Shown here one piece after another: positions 43,461 through 54,047 of a stretch of 64,000 nucleotides of DNA (positions within the stretch are counted from its first letter, which is position 1; the number at the start of each line of letters is the position of its first letter). The translations under genes and the position numbers were made by a program. Source of the DNA: Reticulitermes speratus (lineage: Eukaryota; Arthropoda; Insecta; Blattodea; Rhinotermitidae); the NCBI GenBank assembly GCA_021186555.1, contig JAJKFL010000004.1:41765877-41829876 (forward strand), given 5' to 3'. The notes under the pieces were generated by a model, which made no database searches, was not told where the DNA came from, and saw only the letters and a list, made by a program, of their open reading frames with translations.

Positions 43461-43781
43461 TTAAAGGTTAAATGGTGAAGTTACAGTTAAAGTTAAAATT
43501 AAATTTATATAGTTAATTCTAATGTTAAAATGTTAAAGTTAAAAGGTTGCAATTAATAATTAATGTAAAAAGTTGAAAGTTAAAGTTAAAAAGTTAGAGT
43601 TAGAGTTAAAATTTTAAGGCAAATTTCAAAAGTTAAAGTTAAAGTTAGAAAGTTAAAGTTAAAAGTTAAAGTTTAAAGGTCAAAGTTAAAAAGTCAAAGT
43701 TAGAAAGTTAAAGTTAAAAAGTTAAAGTTACACTTAAAGTTAAATTTAACTGTAAAGTTAAAAAGTTAAAAATAAAGTTAT
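43461..43781 (+). repeat. GTTAAA hexamer array, right of piggyBac insertion
   Basis: Resumes with TTAAAGGTTAAATGGTGAAG, matching the continuation in copy 1, and runs to the next long GC unit. Confidence 0.92.
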
Positions 43782-44365
43782 GTTGTAATGGCACCACCCT
43801 AAGGCTCCGTCTGAATATATTCAGTGTTGGCGGATCGTGGTAGAAGGACGTACCGTCCGTACGGGCCCGGCATTCGGGGTTATAATCGCTGCTGCTGCAA
43901 CTGTTAAGATTTCGGCCTTCCCCAAAACATGCCTGGTGCTAGGTGCATGCTGAGACTCGCCTCCGCTCAGCGCTCAGTCGTCTGCTGCCACATCTGCCTC
44001 TGCTCCCTGCCCGCTCCCGCCACTGTTCTCCACTGTTCATTTGATACTTCAGGTGGACGAGCGAGGGAGACAGAGGAGAAGACCGTCAGTTCTCCGCCCG
44101 GCAAACTGGTTCACCCTCATAGGAACGTCGCGGTCATCTGCCTTAGGGCGGCGTCCTATGCGGCAATTAGAATGTCTTACTTGCACGCAGACGGCTCTCC
44201 ACGAGCCCGGGCGGGAGTCAGCTACCCGCACAATTTCCGACTGTCGGCGCGTCCCGTGTCGCCTAGCACCTGTGGTGCCGGTCGATTGTGGCCCGGCGGA
44301 CACGTTCGACAGTGTGCGGAGATGGATGAGAGGGCACGAAGTGTTTCGCCGGTGGTTAGGTTAGG
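43782..44365 (+). repeat. GC unit, long form (copy 2, second)
   Basis: As other long units, ending GGTTAGGTTAG/GTAAG. Has the CACGAAGTGTTTCGCC variant near its end where others read GTGCGCC. Confidence 0.92.
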
Positions 44366-45240
44366 TAAGTTAAAGTTAAAGTTAAAGTTAAAATGATAAG
44401 GTTAATGTTAAAGTTAAATGTTAAAGATAAATAAGTTAAAGTTACAGTTAATGTTAAAGTTGCCGTTAAATGTCAAATTTAAAGATAAAAGGTTTCAGTT
44501 ACAGTTAAAGCTAAAGTTAAATTTAGTGTTAAAGTTAAAGTTAAAATGGTAAAGTTAAAGTTAAAGTTAATGTTATGGATGAAAAAATAAAGCTAACGTC
44601 AAAGTTAAAGTTAAAGTTGATGATAAAAGTTAAAGTAAAGTTAAAGATAGTAAGATAAGTTAATGTTAAACAGTTAAAGTTAAAGTTATAAAGTGAAAGT
44701 TAAAATGTTAACGCTAAAGTTAAAAAGTTAAAGCTAAAAAGGTTAAGTTAAAATTACAGCTACACCAAATTTTAAAATAAAGTAGTTAAAGTTAAAATTT
44801 AATTTTATAAAGTTGAAATTAAATAGATAAATTAAAAGGATAAAGATAAAGTTAAAAATTTGAAGCAAAATTTAAGAAGTGTAAGTTAAATTAGAAAATT
44901 TGAAGCTAAAGTTAAAATGTTAAAGTTAAATTTAAAAAGATAAAGTTGAATCTAAGACGTTAAAGTTAGAAAGTTTAATTTAAAGTTACAAGGTTAAAGT
45001 TAAGTTCAAAGGTTGAAGTTAAGTTAAAAGGTTAAAGTTAAATTTAAGAAGATATAGTTAAAGTTAGAAAGTTAAAGTTAAAGTTAGAAAGTTAAAGTTA
45101 AAGTTAGATAGTTAAAGTGAAGTTAAAATAAAAAGTTTAAGTTAAAAAGTTAAATTTAAAAAATCAAAGTTAAGAAGTTAAAGTTAAAGTTACATTTAAA
45201 GTTAAATTTAACTTTTAAGTTAAAAAGTTAAAGATAAAGT
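44366..45240 (+). repeat. GTTAAA hexamer array
   Basis: About 875 bp, more diverged than neighbours, with tandem 18-bp GTTAGAAAGTTAAAGTTA sub-repeats near 45065-45110. Confidence 0.9.
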
Positions 45241-45810
45241 TATGTTGTAATGGCACCACCCTAAAGCTCCCTCGGAATATATTCAGTGTTGGCGGCTCGT
45301 GGTAGTAGGACATACCGTCCGTACGGGCCCGGCATTCGGGGTTATAATCGCTGCTGCTGCAACTGGTAAGATTGCGGCCTTCCCCAAAACATGCCTGGTG
45401 CTAGGTGAATGCTGAGACTCGCCTCCGCTCAGCGCTCCGTCGTCTGCTGCCACATCGGCCTTGCTCGCTGCCCGCTCCCGCCACTGTTCTCCACTGGTCA
45501 TTTGATACTTCAGGTGGACGAGTGTGGGAGACAGAGGAGAAGACCGGGCAGTTCTCCGCCCGGCAAACTGGATCACCCTCATAGGAACGTCGCGGTCATC
45601 TGCCTTAGGGAGGCGTCCTATGCGGCAATTAGAATGTCTTACTTGCACGCAGACGGCTCTCCACCAGCCCGGGCGGGAGTCAGCCACCCGCACAACTTTC
45701 AACTGTCGGCGTGTCCCCGCGTCGCCGAGCACCTGTGGTGCCGGTCGAATGTGGGCCTGCGGACACGTCCGAGAGTGTGCGGAGATGGATGAGAGGGTAC
45801 GAACTGGTGC
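45241..45810 (+). repeat. GC unit, long form, 3' end deleted (copy 3)
   Basis: Ends abruptly at GAACTGGTGC and joins GTTACTGTTC of the hexamer array; about 350 bp present in copy 2 (38281-38632) is missing here. Confidence 0.9.
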
Positions 45811-45862
45811 GTTACTGTTCTAAAGTTTAAGTTAAAGTTTATTTGAAGTTAAAAAGTTAAAG
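45811..45862 (+). repeat. Hexamer array remnant
   Basis: Only about 50 bp of GTTAAA-type sequence survives between the GC unit deletion point and the 18-mer junction. Confidence 0.88.
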
Positions 45863-48008
45863 TCATAGTAACAGAGTTAGTGCTAAATAACAGAAAACTG
45901 CAGAATAACAGAAAACTTCAAAATAACAGAAAACTGCGTAATAAGAGAAAACTGCCTAATGAGAGAATACAGCGTAATAACAAGGAACTGCGTAATAACA
46001 GAAAACTGCGTAATAACAGAAAACTGCCTAATGACAGAAAACTGCATAATACCAGTGTTACTGTATAATAACAGAAGACTGCATGATATCAGAAAAATGC
46101 AAAATAACAGAAAGCTGCAAACAAACTGAAAACTGCATAATCAGATAAAACTGCAGAATAACAGAAAACTGCTAAATAACAGAAAAGTGCGTAATAACAG
46201 AAAACTGCAAAATAACAGAATACTGTATAATAACAGAAGACAGCATAATAAGAGAACTTCATAACAGAAAACTGCATAAAATGAGAAAACTGCGTAATAA
46301 GATATAAGTGCGTAATAAGTGAATACTGCGTAATATGAAAACTGTGTAATAAGGGAATACTGCGTAATAAGAGAGAACTTCTTAATAACAGAGAAGTGCG
46401 TAATAAGAGAGAACTTCGTAATACGAGAAAACTGCGTAATAAGAGAAAAATGCGTCTTGACAGAACTGCGTAATAGAAAACGGCGTAATAGGAGAAAACT
46501 GCGTGATTGGAGATATCTGCTTAAGAGAAAACTGCGTAATAAGAGAACGCTGCGTAATAAGAGAAAACTGCGTAATATGAGAAATCTGCTTAATAAGAGG
46601 AAGCTGCGTAATAAGTGAAAACTGCCTAATAACAGAAAACTGCATAATTACAGAAAACTGCGTAATAAGAGAAAACTGCGTAATAAGAGAAATCTGCGTA
46701 ATAAGAGGAAGCTGCATAATAAGAGAAAACTGCCTAATAACAGAAAAATGCATAATAACAGGAAACTGCGTAATAAATGAAAACTGCGTAATAACAGTGC
46801 TCCTGCATAATAACTAAGTTACTGCTAAATAACAGTAAACTGCTAAATAACAGAAAACTGCTAAATAACAGAAAACTACTAAATAAGAGAAAACTGCTAA
46901 ATAACAGAAAAATGCATAATAACAGAAAACTGCAAAATAACAGAACAACGGCATAATAAGAGATTTAGTTCATAATAACTAAAAACTGCATAATAATAGA
47001 AAACTGCAAAATAACAGAAAAGAGCATAACAGAAAACTGCTATATAACAGAAAAGAGCTAATTAACAGGAAACTGCTAAATAACAGAAAATTTCATAACA
47101 GAAAACTGCGTAATAACAGTCACTGCTTAATAAGCGAAAAGTGCATAATAACAGAAAACTGCAAACTATCAGAAAAGTGCATAACACAATGCTTCAAATT
47201 AACAGAAAACTGAATAATAACAAAGTTACTGCATAATAACAGAAAACAGCAAAATAACAGAAAAGTGTATAACAGAAAACTTCATAATAACAGAAAACTG
47301 CAAAATAACAGAAGACAGTATAATATAATAATAGAAAACTGCGTAATAAGAGAGAACTGAGTAACTACAAAGCTACTGCATAATAACAGAGTTAGTGCTA
47401 AATAGGAGATAACTGCAAAATAACAGAAAACTGCATAATAGCAGAGTTACTGCTTAATAACAGAAAACTGCAAAATAACAGAAAAGTGCATAACAAAAAA
47501 CTGCTAAATAACAGAAAACTGTTAATTAACAGAAAAAAGCTAAATAACATAAATCTGCTTATGAAGAGAAAACTGCAAAATAACAGAAATCTGCATAGTA
47601 GCAGAGTTACTGCTCAATAACAGAAAACTGCAAAATAACAGAAAACTCCATAATAACAGAAAACTGCAAAGTAACAGGAAACTGGAATTAACAGATTTAC
47701 GGCATAATAACAGAATACTGCATAATAACAGATTTACTGCATTATAACAAAGTTAGTGCTAAATAACAGAAAACTGCTAAATAACAGAAATCTGCTAAAT
47801 AACCGAACACTGCTAAAGAACGAAAACTGCATAGTAACAGAAAACTGCTAAATAACAGAAAACTGCTTAGTAACAGAAAACTGCATAAGAACAGACAACT
47901 GCTAATAACATAAAATTGCTTAATAAACGAAAATTGCTAAATAGAAGAAAACTGCTAAATAACAGGAAACTGAATAATAACAGAAAAATGCTTAATAACA
48001 GAAAACTT
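45863..48008 (+). repeat. 18-mer array (copy 3)
   Basis: About 2.15 kb, colinear with 38688-41006. Second empty site for gypsy element 1 at 46369-46373. Confidence 0.93.
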
Positions 48009-48327
48009 CTAGGACGAGATTGGGAGGCAGGGGAGAAGACCGGGCAGTTCTCCGCCTGGCAAACTGGTTCATCCTCATACGAACGTCGCGGCCATCTGTT
48101 TTTTGCGTGGTCCTATGCTGCAATTAGCACGTCTTACTTGACGCATGCAGACTGCTCTCCACGAGCCCGGACGGGAGCCAGCCACCCGCACAATTTCCGA
48201 CTGTCGGCGCGTCCCCGAGTGCCCGAGCACATGTGGTGCCGGTCGAATGTGGGCCGGCAGACACGTCCGAGAATGTGCAGAGATGGATGAGAGGGTACGA
48301 ACTGGTGCGCCGGTGGTTATTTTAGGC
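48009..48327 (+). repeat. GC unit, short form (copy 3)
   Basis: Starts TAGGACGAGATTGGGAGGC after the 18-mer array, ends TTATTTTAG/GCAAG (donor-like GT mutated to GC). Confidence 0.92.
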
Positions 48328-48499
48328 AAGTTAAAGTTAAAATTAAAGATAAAAAGTTAAAGTTTATAGACAAATTTAAAGTAAAGTTTAAAGTTAAAGT
48401 TGAAAATAAAGAGTTAATGTTAAAATTTAAGTTAAAGTTAAGTTAAAAAACTAAGTTAATGTGAAAAAATTAAAACTATAGTTAAAAGTTTAAAACTAT
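48328..48499 (+). repeat. Hexamer array, left of gypsy element 2
   Basis: Ends GTTTAAAACTAT; the final CTAT (48496-48499) is the left target copy. Confidence 0.9.
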
Positions 48500-49796
48500 T
48501 GTAATGAATATTGATAATATGGGGAAATATTTTTCGAACTGATTATGTTTAGTTAAGATGATTTTGCATAGAATTAATGAGAACTTATGTATTGCATATT
48601 GATGATGCAACTTTCCGTTGAGTTGAATCATAGCGTTGCAGTCCACTGCAAACAGAACAGATTCGTCACGGGATTTGGGCCGTGTGCAAAATATTCCTAG
48701 AACTGTAGATATTCAATAGAGTTCTGATTGGCAGTTAATAGTGCATAGCAACTGGAATGACAAGTTATGATTGGTCAAGAGTGTGGAGAGAGCTTGAAAG
48801 TAGCCATTTTTGGGAGTGGTTTCGCAGGTATTATATAGGGGTGAAGACAATGGGAGAGCGTCTTTTGGCGTCAGTCTTTGGTCAGGAGCATTTGAAATTA
48901 TAACATGTGAAATTTATTATAAACAAAGAAACGTTAGTTGTTTACTAACTATGCAAAAGTGAAAAGTGGTGATAAAGAGAAAAGATCCACGAAATGTATT
49001 TGTTTGGAAACATTTAAGTGAACACATAAAAGGAGCTTATGTCATTTTTATTGAAAATGATAGAAAATGTTTGGTAACTGTGATGGTGAAACAACGGTTT
49101 GAGTGTAAAGATAAATTAGGCACAAAAGTGAAACCGAGTGAAGTTTAACCAGCCAGAAATAAAAGTGTAATTTATGAGTGCAAACAGGGTTGCTACTGCC
49201 AGAATTAGATTCAACAGATAAGTTGGTTACAATTATTTTACTTGGATTAATTTGGATACAAGGTATGAAGAACAGCCTATTATATTCAAGTAGAGAAGGA
49301 AACAAAATCATTTTAATATGGATATTATGTTAAAATGTAAGGAACAAAGTGTGTGAATCCAAAGTAAATACAGGGAATGTAACTTCAAGGGATTTATATT
49401 AGTTTACTGAAAGATTAATTTGGGTTTATTGAGATATTAATAACTTTTGAGGGAAAGTTAAATATTTGGAAATTTTAGTAAAGAGTAGTAATTGCTATTG
49501 AGGTAATTATTTGGGTTATTTTATTTGGTTATTTAATTGGGGGGGTTTTTATTGTGATTTAGTGTTTTTTTTTGTTTTTATTAATAAATTTGTGTGTTAT
49601 TTGTGTTAAATTTGGTGTTCGTGTTTATTATATCCCAGATATATATCAGGAGGATTATTGTTGCTGGTACTGTGTTATCAGCTGGTGGCAGCATTACCAT
49701 CAGCAGTTTGTAGAACTGCTTAGCTACGTATACCAAACGGGCCCTGATCTCAATAGTGGGACTATTGAGTGTCAGACACCGTTACAAATTGGTTTG
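48500..49796 (+). repeat. 5' LTR of gypsy element 2 (1,297 bp)
   Basis: Contains a TATA-like ATTATATAGGGG (about 48829) with a likely start ~30 bp on. Includes about 158 bp (49351-49508) absent from the 3' LTR. A 60-codon ORF at 48966-49148 is present in both LTRs but has no recognised motif. Confidence 0.93.
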
Positions 49797-49799
49797 CAG

Positions 49800-49818
49800 C
49801 GGTGCGATTTGGAAAACC
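49800..49818 (+). other. Primer-binding site (imperfect tRNA-Leu-like)
   Basis: TGGTTTGCAGCGGTGCGAT starts 3 nt after the LTR. It resembles the element 1 PBS with two or three differences, so a tRNA-Leu-type primer is likely but not certain. Confidence 0.5.
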
Positions 49819-49949
49819 AGTGGGATTTGATAATACTAGAGGGATATAATAAATTACATTGAGAAAATTTTGAAGTTGGATACACACACTTGAGTCGCAC
49901 TGTTAGTGTAAAATTTAAGTTAGTGAAGTAATTATATGTTAAGGGTAAC

Positions 49950-50948
49950 ATGGCTCACGAACTTAAATTAGAAGATCCGATTGCACAGCAGATGACCAGA
50001 TTACAGGCTGAAGTTCAAAATTTACAAATGCAGTTAGTGGAAAGATCGACAGCAGCTAAAGACATGTCATTGGTATCTTTAATTCCGAAATGGTCTGGCA
50101 CAGAAAAGGCAACTCCCCTTCATGAATTTTTTGAGGCTATAGAGGGAACAGCCAAGGTTGGGAATTGGTCTGAAACTGATAAGATTCAAGTGGCGGTGCT
50201 AAAATTATCAGAGACTGCTAAATTGTTTTATAACACTGCATTGGAATTGCATGACAAGGAGGTTACTTGGTCAAAATTTAAAGAATCGTTTTTTAAACGG
50301 TTCAAGGATGTAAGAAGTGATCAATTTCATTACATGGAATTACAAACTGCTAGACAAAGAAAAGGCGAAACAATTCAGGAATTCGCAGATCGATGTAGAA
50401 GTTTAGCTCACAGAACTGTGTTAAAGGTTAACGACCCCGTACATCAGAAGTTTCATTACGAACAGGCTGAAAGATTACTGTTAAATAGTTTTATAGCAGG
50501 GTTATTTGGCACACCTGGTACTCAGGTCAGGTATGCAAGGCCAAGTTCGTTGGAGGAAGCATTGCAGATCGCTATATCAGTGGATCAGGCAGAGAGACAA
50601 GAGCGGAGAAATAATAGTTTCTACGTAAGGTATGGAACAGATTCATCTCAGAATGGGGCACGTAAGAAAACACCAAGGAAATCATGGGAAAACCGTATGC
50701 AGGCGGGAACTGATCGATCTCAGAAGGAAAGTAGTTTTAATAGCAGTACGACTAGGAATGCACAACTCGGTAGAAGTTACAGATGTTATCAGTGTGGTGG
50801 TGAAGGCCATATGATAAGAGAATGTCCGAGCAAACCTAGGTCAGATAATTCCAAGAAATTTACTCAGGGTAAAGACCGGGATAAGAAAACGGAAACATTG
50901 CCTAAGAAAACTGATTCTAAGGGAACGAGAAAGAAACAGGAAAACTAG
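49950..50948 (+). CDS. gag: Gag of gypsy element 2
   Basis: An intact 332-codon ORF: N-terminal coiled segment (MTRLQAEVQNLQMQL), capsid-like gag domain (PLHEFFEAIEGTAKVGNW, KFKESFFKRFKDV, ETIQEFADRCRSL) and one CCHC knuckle at residues 279-292 (CYQCGGEGHMIREC), then a Lys-rich tail. Related to, but clearly distinct from, the gag at 29584 (one knuckle rather than two). The next frame (pro) is -1 and open across the gag stop. Confidence 0.93.
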   Translation: MAHELKLEDPIAQQMTRLQAEVQNLQMQLVERSTAAKDMSLVSLIPKWSGTEKATPLHEFFEAIEGTAKVGNWSETDKIQVAVLKLSETAKLFYNTALELHDKEVTWSKFKESFFKRFKDVRSDQFHYMELQTARQRKGETIQEFADRCRSLAHRTVLKVNDPVHQKFHYEQAERLLLNSFIAGLFGTPGTQVRYARPSSLEEALQIAISVDQAERQERRNNSFYVRYGTDSSQNGARKKTPRKSWENRMQAGTDRSQKESSFNSSTTRNAQLGRSYRCYQCGGEGHMIRECPSKPRSDNSKKFTQGKDRDKKTETLPKKTDSKGTRKKQEN

Positions 50949-50983
50949 CAAGTGACGGAAACGAAGGCAGCTCCTTTCGTCAC

Positions 50984-51991
50984 TTGGTTGCGCAAAACGC
51001 TGTCGACAGACACTCAGCAAAAATTAGTTGGGACAGAAGTACTCCTACACTGTTCGCAAGTATAGAAGGCTGTAAGAGAAGGTTCATATTAGATACAGGA
51101 TCCAGCATTTCACTAATTCAGCCAGGAATTAGTAGTGAAGTAGTACAGGCTACCGATTTAATACCCTTTGGAGTAACTGGAGACAATCTAGAAATTAAAG
51201 GGGAACAGGAAGTTGTGCTTGCAGTGAATAAAGTACAATACAAACATCAGTTTTTAGTTTGCAAATTGCCAAGTAAACATGCGGGTATTTTGGGTGTTGA
51301 TTTTTTATTGGCATATAAAGCCCAGCTAAATTTGGAAAAAGAAGAAATACAGTTGATTGATTCTTGGGAAGTGAGAAATGTTATAGCAAAGGGATTGATC
51401 AACCCTTCTGCGTTGACAATATTCTCAGAATCTGATGATCAACAGGATAAGAGAAATTTAGAAGTATTGAGTACTGCATCAAAAACAATTGATAAGAAAA
51501 CAGAACAACTAATTAGAAAACCTAGTATAAACACTGGTAAAGAAATTTCATACATAGTGAAATCCATTGGGACAACGAAATTACAACCTAGAGTTAGGCA
51601 GATTGTGATGGGGAAACTGGAAGTGAAAAAAGGTTCGAAACTACCAGAACTTTTTTGTATTGAGCCGGCACAGATTCCGTTTGAGGGAATTTTGGCAGCA
51701 CGAGGAATTTCTCGAGTACACTCTAAGGTCATTGACTCAGATAAGCAGCAGGCAAGACAACACATGACGTCATCTATCAGCTGTAAGGCGGACGCGTCAA
51801 CAACAGTGGTGGTGCATGTTATGTTAGCAAATTTCTGTGAAGAGGAAATAATTTTGCCTAAGGCTACTGTGTTAGGGGTAGCGGAAGGAATTTCGGAAAG
51901 CTTAATTGCTTCCGTAAATGATGGACCTGAGTTCGAGAACCAACAAAGATGTCAAGAGCAGTCGACAAGCAAACCAAAGCGGGAAATTTAG
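50984..51991 (+). CDS. pro: Aspartic protease region (pro) of gypsy element 2
   Basis: The -1 frame is open from within the gag 3' end to 51991. The first in-frame residues listed do not begin with ATG, so it is probably reached by -1 frameshifting rather than its own start. Active-site FILDTGSSISLIQP has its Asp codon at 51092, followed by a flap-like GDNLEIKGEQ and HAGILGVDFL. The remaining ~200 residues form the pro-RT linker. It cleaves the polyprotein. It overlaps the RT frame by 74 bp in a +1 relation, which may be a natural junction or a frameshift lesion. Confidence 0.85.
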   Translation: MVAQNAVDRHSAKISWDRSTPTLFASIEGCKRRFILDTGSSISLIQPGISSEVVQATDLIPFGVTGDNLEIKGEQEVVLAVNKVQYKHQFLVCKLPSKHAGILGVDFLLAYKAQLNLEKEEIQLIDSWEVRNVIAKGLINPSALTIFSESDDQQDKRNLEVLSTASKTIDKKTEQLIRKPSINTGKEISYIVKSIGTTKLQPRVRQIVMGKLEVKKGSKLPELFCIEPAQIPFEGILAARGISRVHSKVIDSDKQQARQHMTSSISCKADASTTVVVHVMLANFCEEEIILPKATVLGVAEGISESLIASVNDGPEFENQQRCQEQSTSKPKREI

Positions 51992-54047
51992 CAAGTATTT
52001 GCATGACAAGTTGGAACATTTAGACTGTCAGGAAAGGCAAGTGTTAGAACCCGTATTAAGGAAATACAGACACGTATTTCATGATGAGCAAAGTAATGAT
52101 TTTAAATCTACGGATGTTGTTGAGCATCAGATAGATACTGGGGATGTTAAACCAATTAGGAGACCCCCATACAGAGTTCCATTCTCTCAGAGAGAAGAAG
52201 TGGAAAAGCAGGTTCAGAATATGCTAAAGAAGGGAGTGATACGAGATAGTAATTCTCCATGGTCAGCTCCAGCTATTCTGGTACCAAAGAAATCTTTGGA
52301 TGGAAAACCGAAGTATAGGTTTTGTGTAGACTTCAGACAATTAAATGCTGTAACAAAGTTTGACACATACCCTGTACCAGTATTTGAAGAAACAGTTTCA
52401 ACGCTGTACGGTAGCAAGTATTTTACATTACTAGACTGTTATTCAGGGTTTTGGCAGATAAAGATAAAAGAAGAAGATAAATGCAAGACAGGATTTTCGG
52501 TTCCTTCAGGGCATTATGAATTTAATAGATTACCATATGGGTTAAGTAACTCACCGAGCAGTTTTGAAAGGTTAATGGATGTTGTTTTGAAAAGTTTAAC
52601 AGGAACAGAGTGTTGGGTTTTCATAGACGACATAATATTGTACTCAGATACAATAGAAGAACCTGCTAGAAGATTGGAGCATGTGTTGCAAAGGTTTGAC
52701 AGGGCTAACCTGCAGTTACAACCACGCAAGCGTGAATTTGCACAAAGGGAAGTGAAATATTTGGGATACATTATTTCTAAAGATGGAATATCGCCTTCCC
52801 CAGACAAGATAAAAGCAGTAAGAGACTATCCTAGGCCCACAACAGTAAAAGAAGTGAGGTCCTTTTTAGGATTAGCATCTTTTTATAGAAGGTTGGTACC
52901 AAAATTTGCTGAAATTGCAAAGCCTTTGACAGAATTGATAAAGAAAGAACAGAAATTTTGTTGGGATGATAGACGCCAAGCAGCATTTGATAACTTAAAG
53001 GAAAAGTTATGTTCGGATCAGGTTTTGGCATATCCTGATTTCAGTGAACAGTTTATTTTGACTACAGATGCTTCAAAGATAGCTGTGGCAGCAATTTTAT
53101 CTCAGGAACAAAATGGAATCGAACGCATAGCTTTTGCCAGCAGGCAAATGAACAAAGCAGAACAAAATTATTCAGCTTCGGAATCAGAAATGTTAGCATT
53201 GACATGGGCAACTAGACATTTCAGATGTTATTTGTATGGGAAAAAGTTTGTAGTCAGGACAGACCATGCGGCACTGACTTACTTACATAAATTTGCTGAT
53301 AACAATAGTCGTTTGATGCGATGGAGCTTGAAATTGGCTGAATATGATTTCAAAGTAGAACACAGACCTGGTACAAAGATCCTGCATGTAGACGCTTTGA
53401 GCAGGCACGTACAGCAGGTAACACTTAGTGACGTCCTTACAAAGGATAGAGTCAAAGAAGAACAAGGGAAAGACAAATTTTGTCAGTTATTGAACCCAGG
53501 GAGAGAAAGGAGTAGGTCTGAATATTTCCTTGATGAAGATAACACCATCTACAAGCGTAATAGAACAACTGAACATAAGTTGGTGATACCCAGGATCCTA
53601 GCAAATGAAGTGATGTCTATGAATCATGACCCAGTATTTGCAGCACACCCAGGTAGGAAGAGAACTTTCGAAGTTATTAGTTTAAGGTACTGGTGGCCGA
53701 GTATGCGGAAGGACATTGACACCTATGTTCAAAGTTGTGACGTATGTCAACGAAGGAAATCATTCAGGGAATTCAAGGCACCTATAGGAGAAGTGAATGA
53801 ACCCACTAATCGTTTTGAAAATACTTCAATGGATATTTGTGGTCCCTACCCTATAACAGCAGGGAAGAATAGATATGTTCTGACTTTCATAGATCATCTG
53901 ACAAAGTATGCGGAAGCCATTCCTATACCTGATATGTCAGCTGAAACGTGTGCACGTGCATATGCAACTCAGATCATTGCAAGACATGGATGTGGGTCAA
54001 CCTTAGTGACAGATCAAGGGAGACAGTTCACTTCAAGTTTTTTTTAA
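51918..54047 (+). CDS. pol: Pol of gypsy element 2: RT, RNase H and integrase N-terminal part
   Basis: A 709-codon frame. RT: FCVDFRQLNAV, LLDCYSGFWQI, LPYGLSNSPSSF, FIDDIILYS (residues 235-243), YLGYIISKDG. RNase H: TTDASKIAVAAIL, SESEMLAL, RTDHAALTYL, HVDALSRH. Integrase: HHCC zinc-binding region (H...H...CDVCQRR) and first two catalytic aspartates (SMDICGPYP, LVTDQGRQF). The frame ends prematurely after TSSFF because the T-run at 54038-54045 has one base too many. RT and RNase H look fully intact. Confidence 0.93.
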   Translation: MMDLSSRTNKDVKSSRQANQSGKFSKYLHDKLEHLDCQERQVLEPVLRKYRHVFHDEQSNDFKSTDVVEHQIDTGDVKPIRRPPYRVPFSQREEVEKQVQNMLKKGVIRDSNSPWSAPAILVPKKSLDGKPKYRFCVDFRQLNAVTKFDTYPVPVFEETVSTLYGSKYFTLLDCYSGFWQIKIKEEDKCKTGFSVPSGHYEFNRLPYGLSNSPSSFERLMDVVLKSLTGTECWVFIDDIILYSDTIEEPARRLEHVLQRFDRANLQLQPRKREFAQREVKYLGYIISKDGISPSPDKIKAVRDYPRPTTVKEVRSFLGLASFYRRLVPKFAEIAKPLTELIKKEQKFCWDDRRQAAFDNLKEKLCSDQVLAYPDFSEQFILTTDASKIAVAAILSQEQNGIERIAFASRQMNKAEQNYSASESEMLALTWATRHFRCYLYGKKFVVRTDHAALTYLHKFADNNSRLMRWSLKLAEYDFKVEHRPGTKILHVDALSRHVQQVTLSDVLTKDRVKEEQGKDKFCQLLNPGRERSRSEYFLDEDNTIYKRNRTTEHKLVIPRILANEVMSMNHDPVFAAHPGRKRTFEVISLRYWWPSMRKDIDTYVQSCDVCQRRKSFREFKAPIGEVNEPTNRFENTSMDICGPYPITAGKNRYVLTFIDHLTKYAEAIPIPDMSAETCARAYATQIIARHGCGSTLVTDQGRQFTSSFF

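Noticed and set aside
48966..49148. 60-codon ORF conserved in both LTRs of gypsy element 2
   Set aside because: LTRs are identical at insertion, so similarity between the two copies says nothing about selection; no motif seen.
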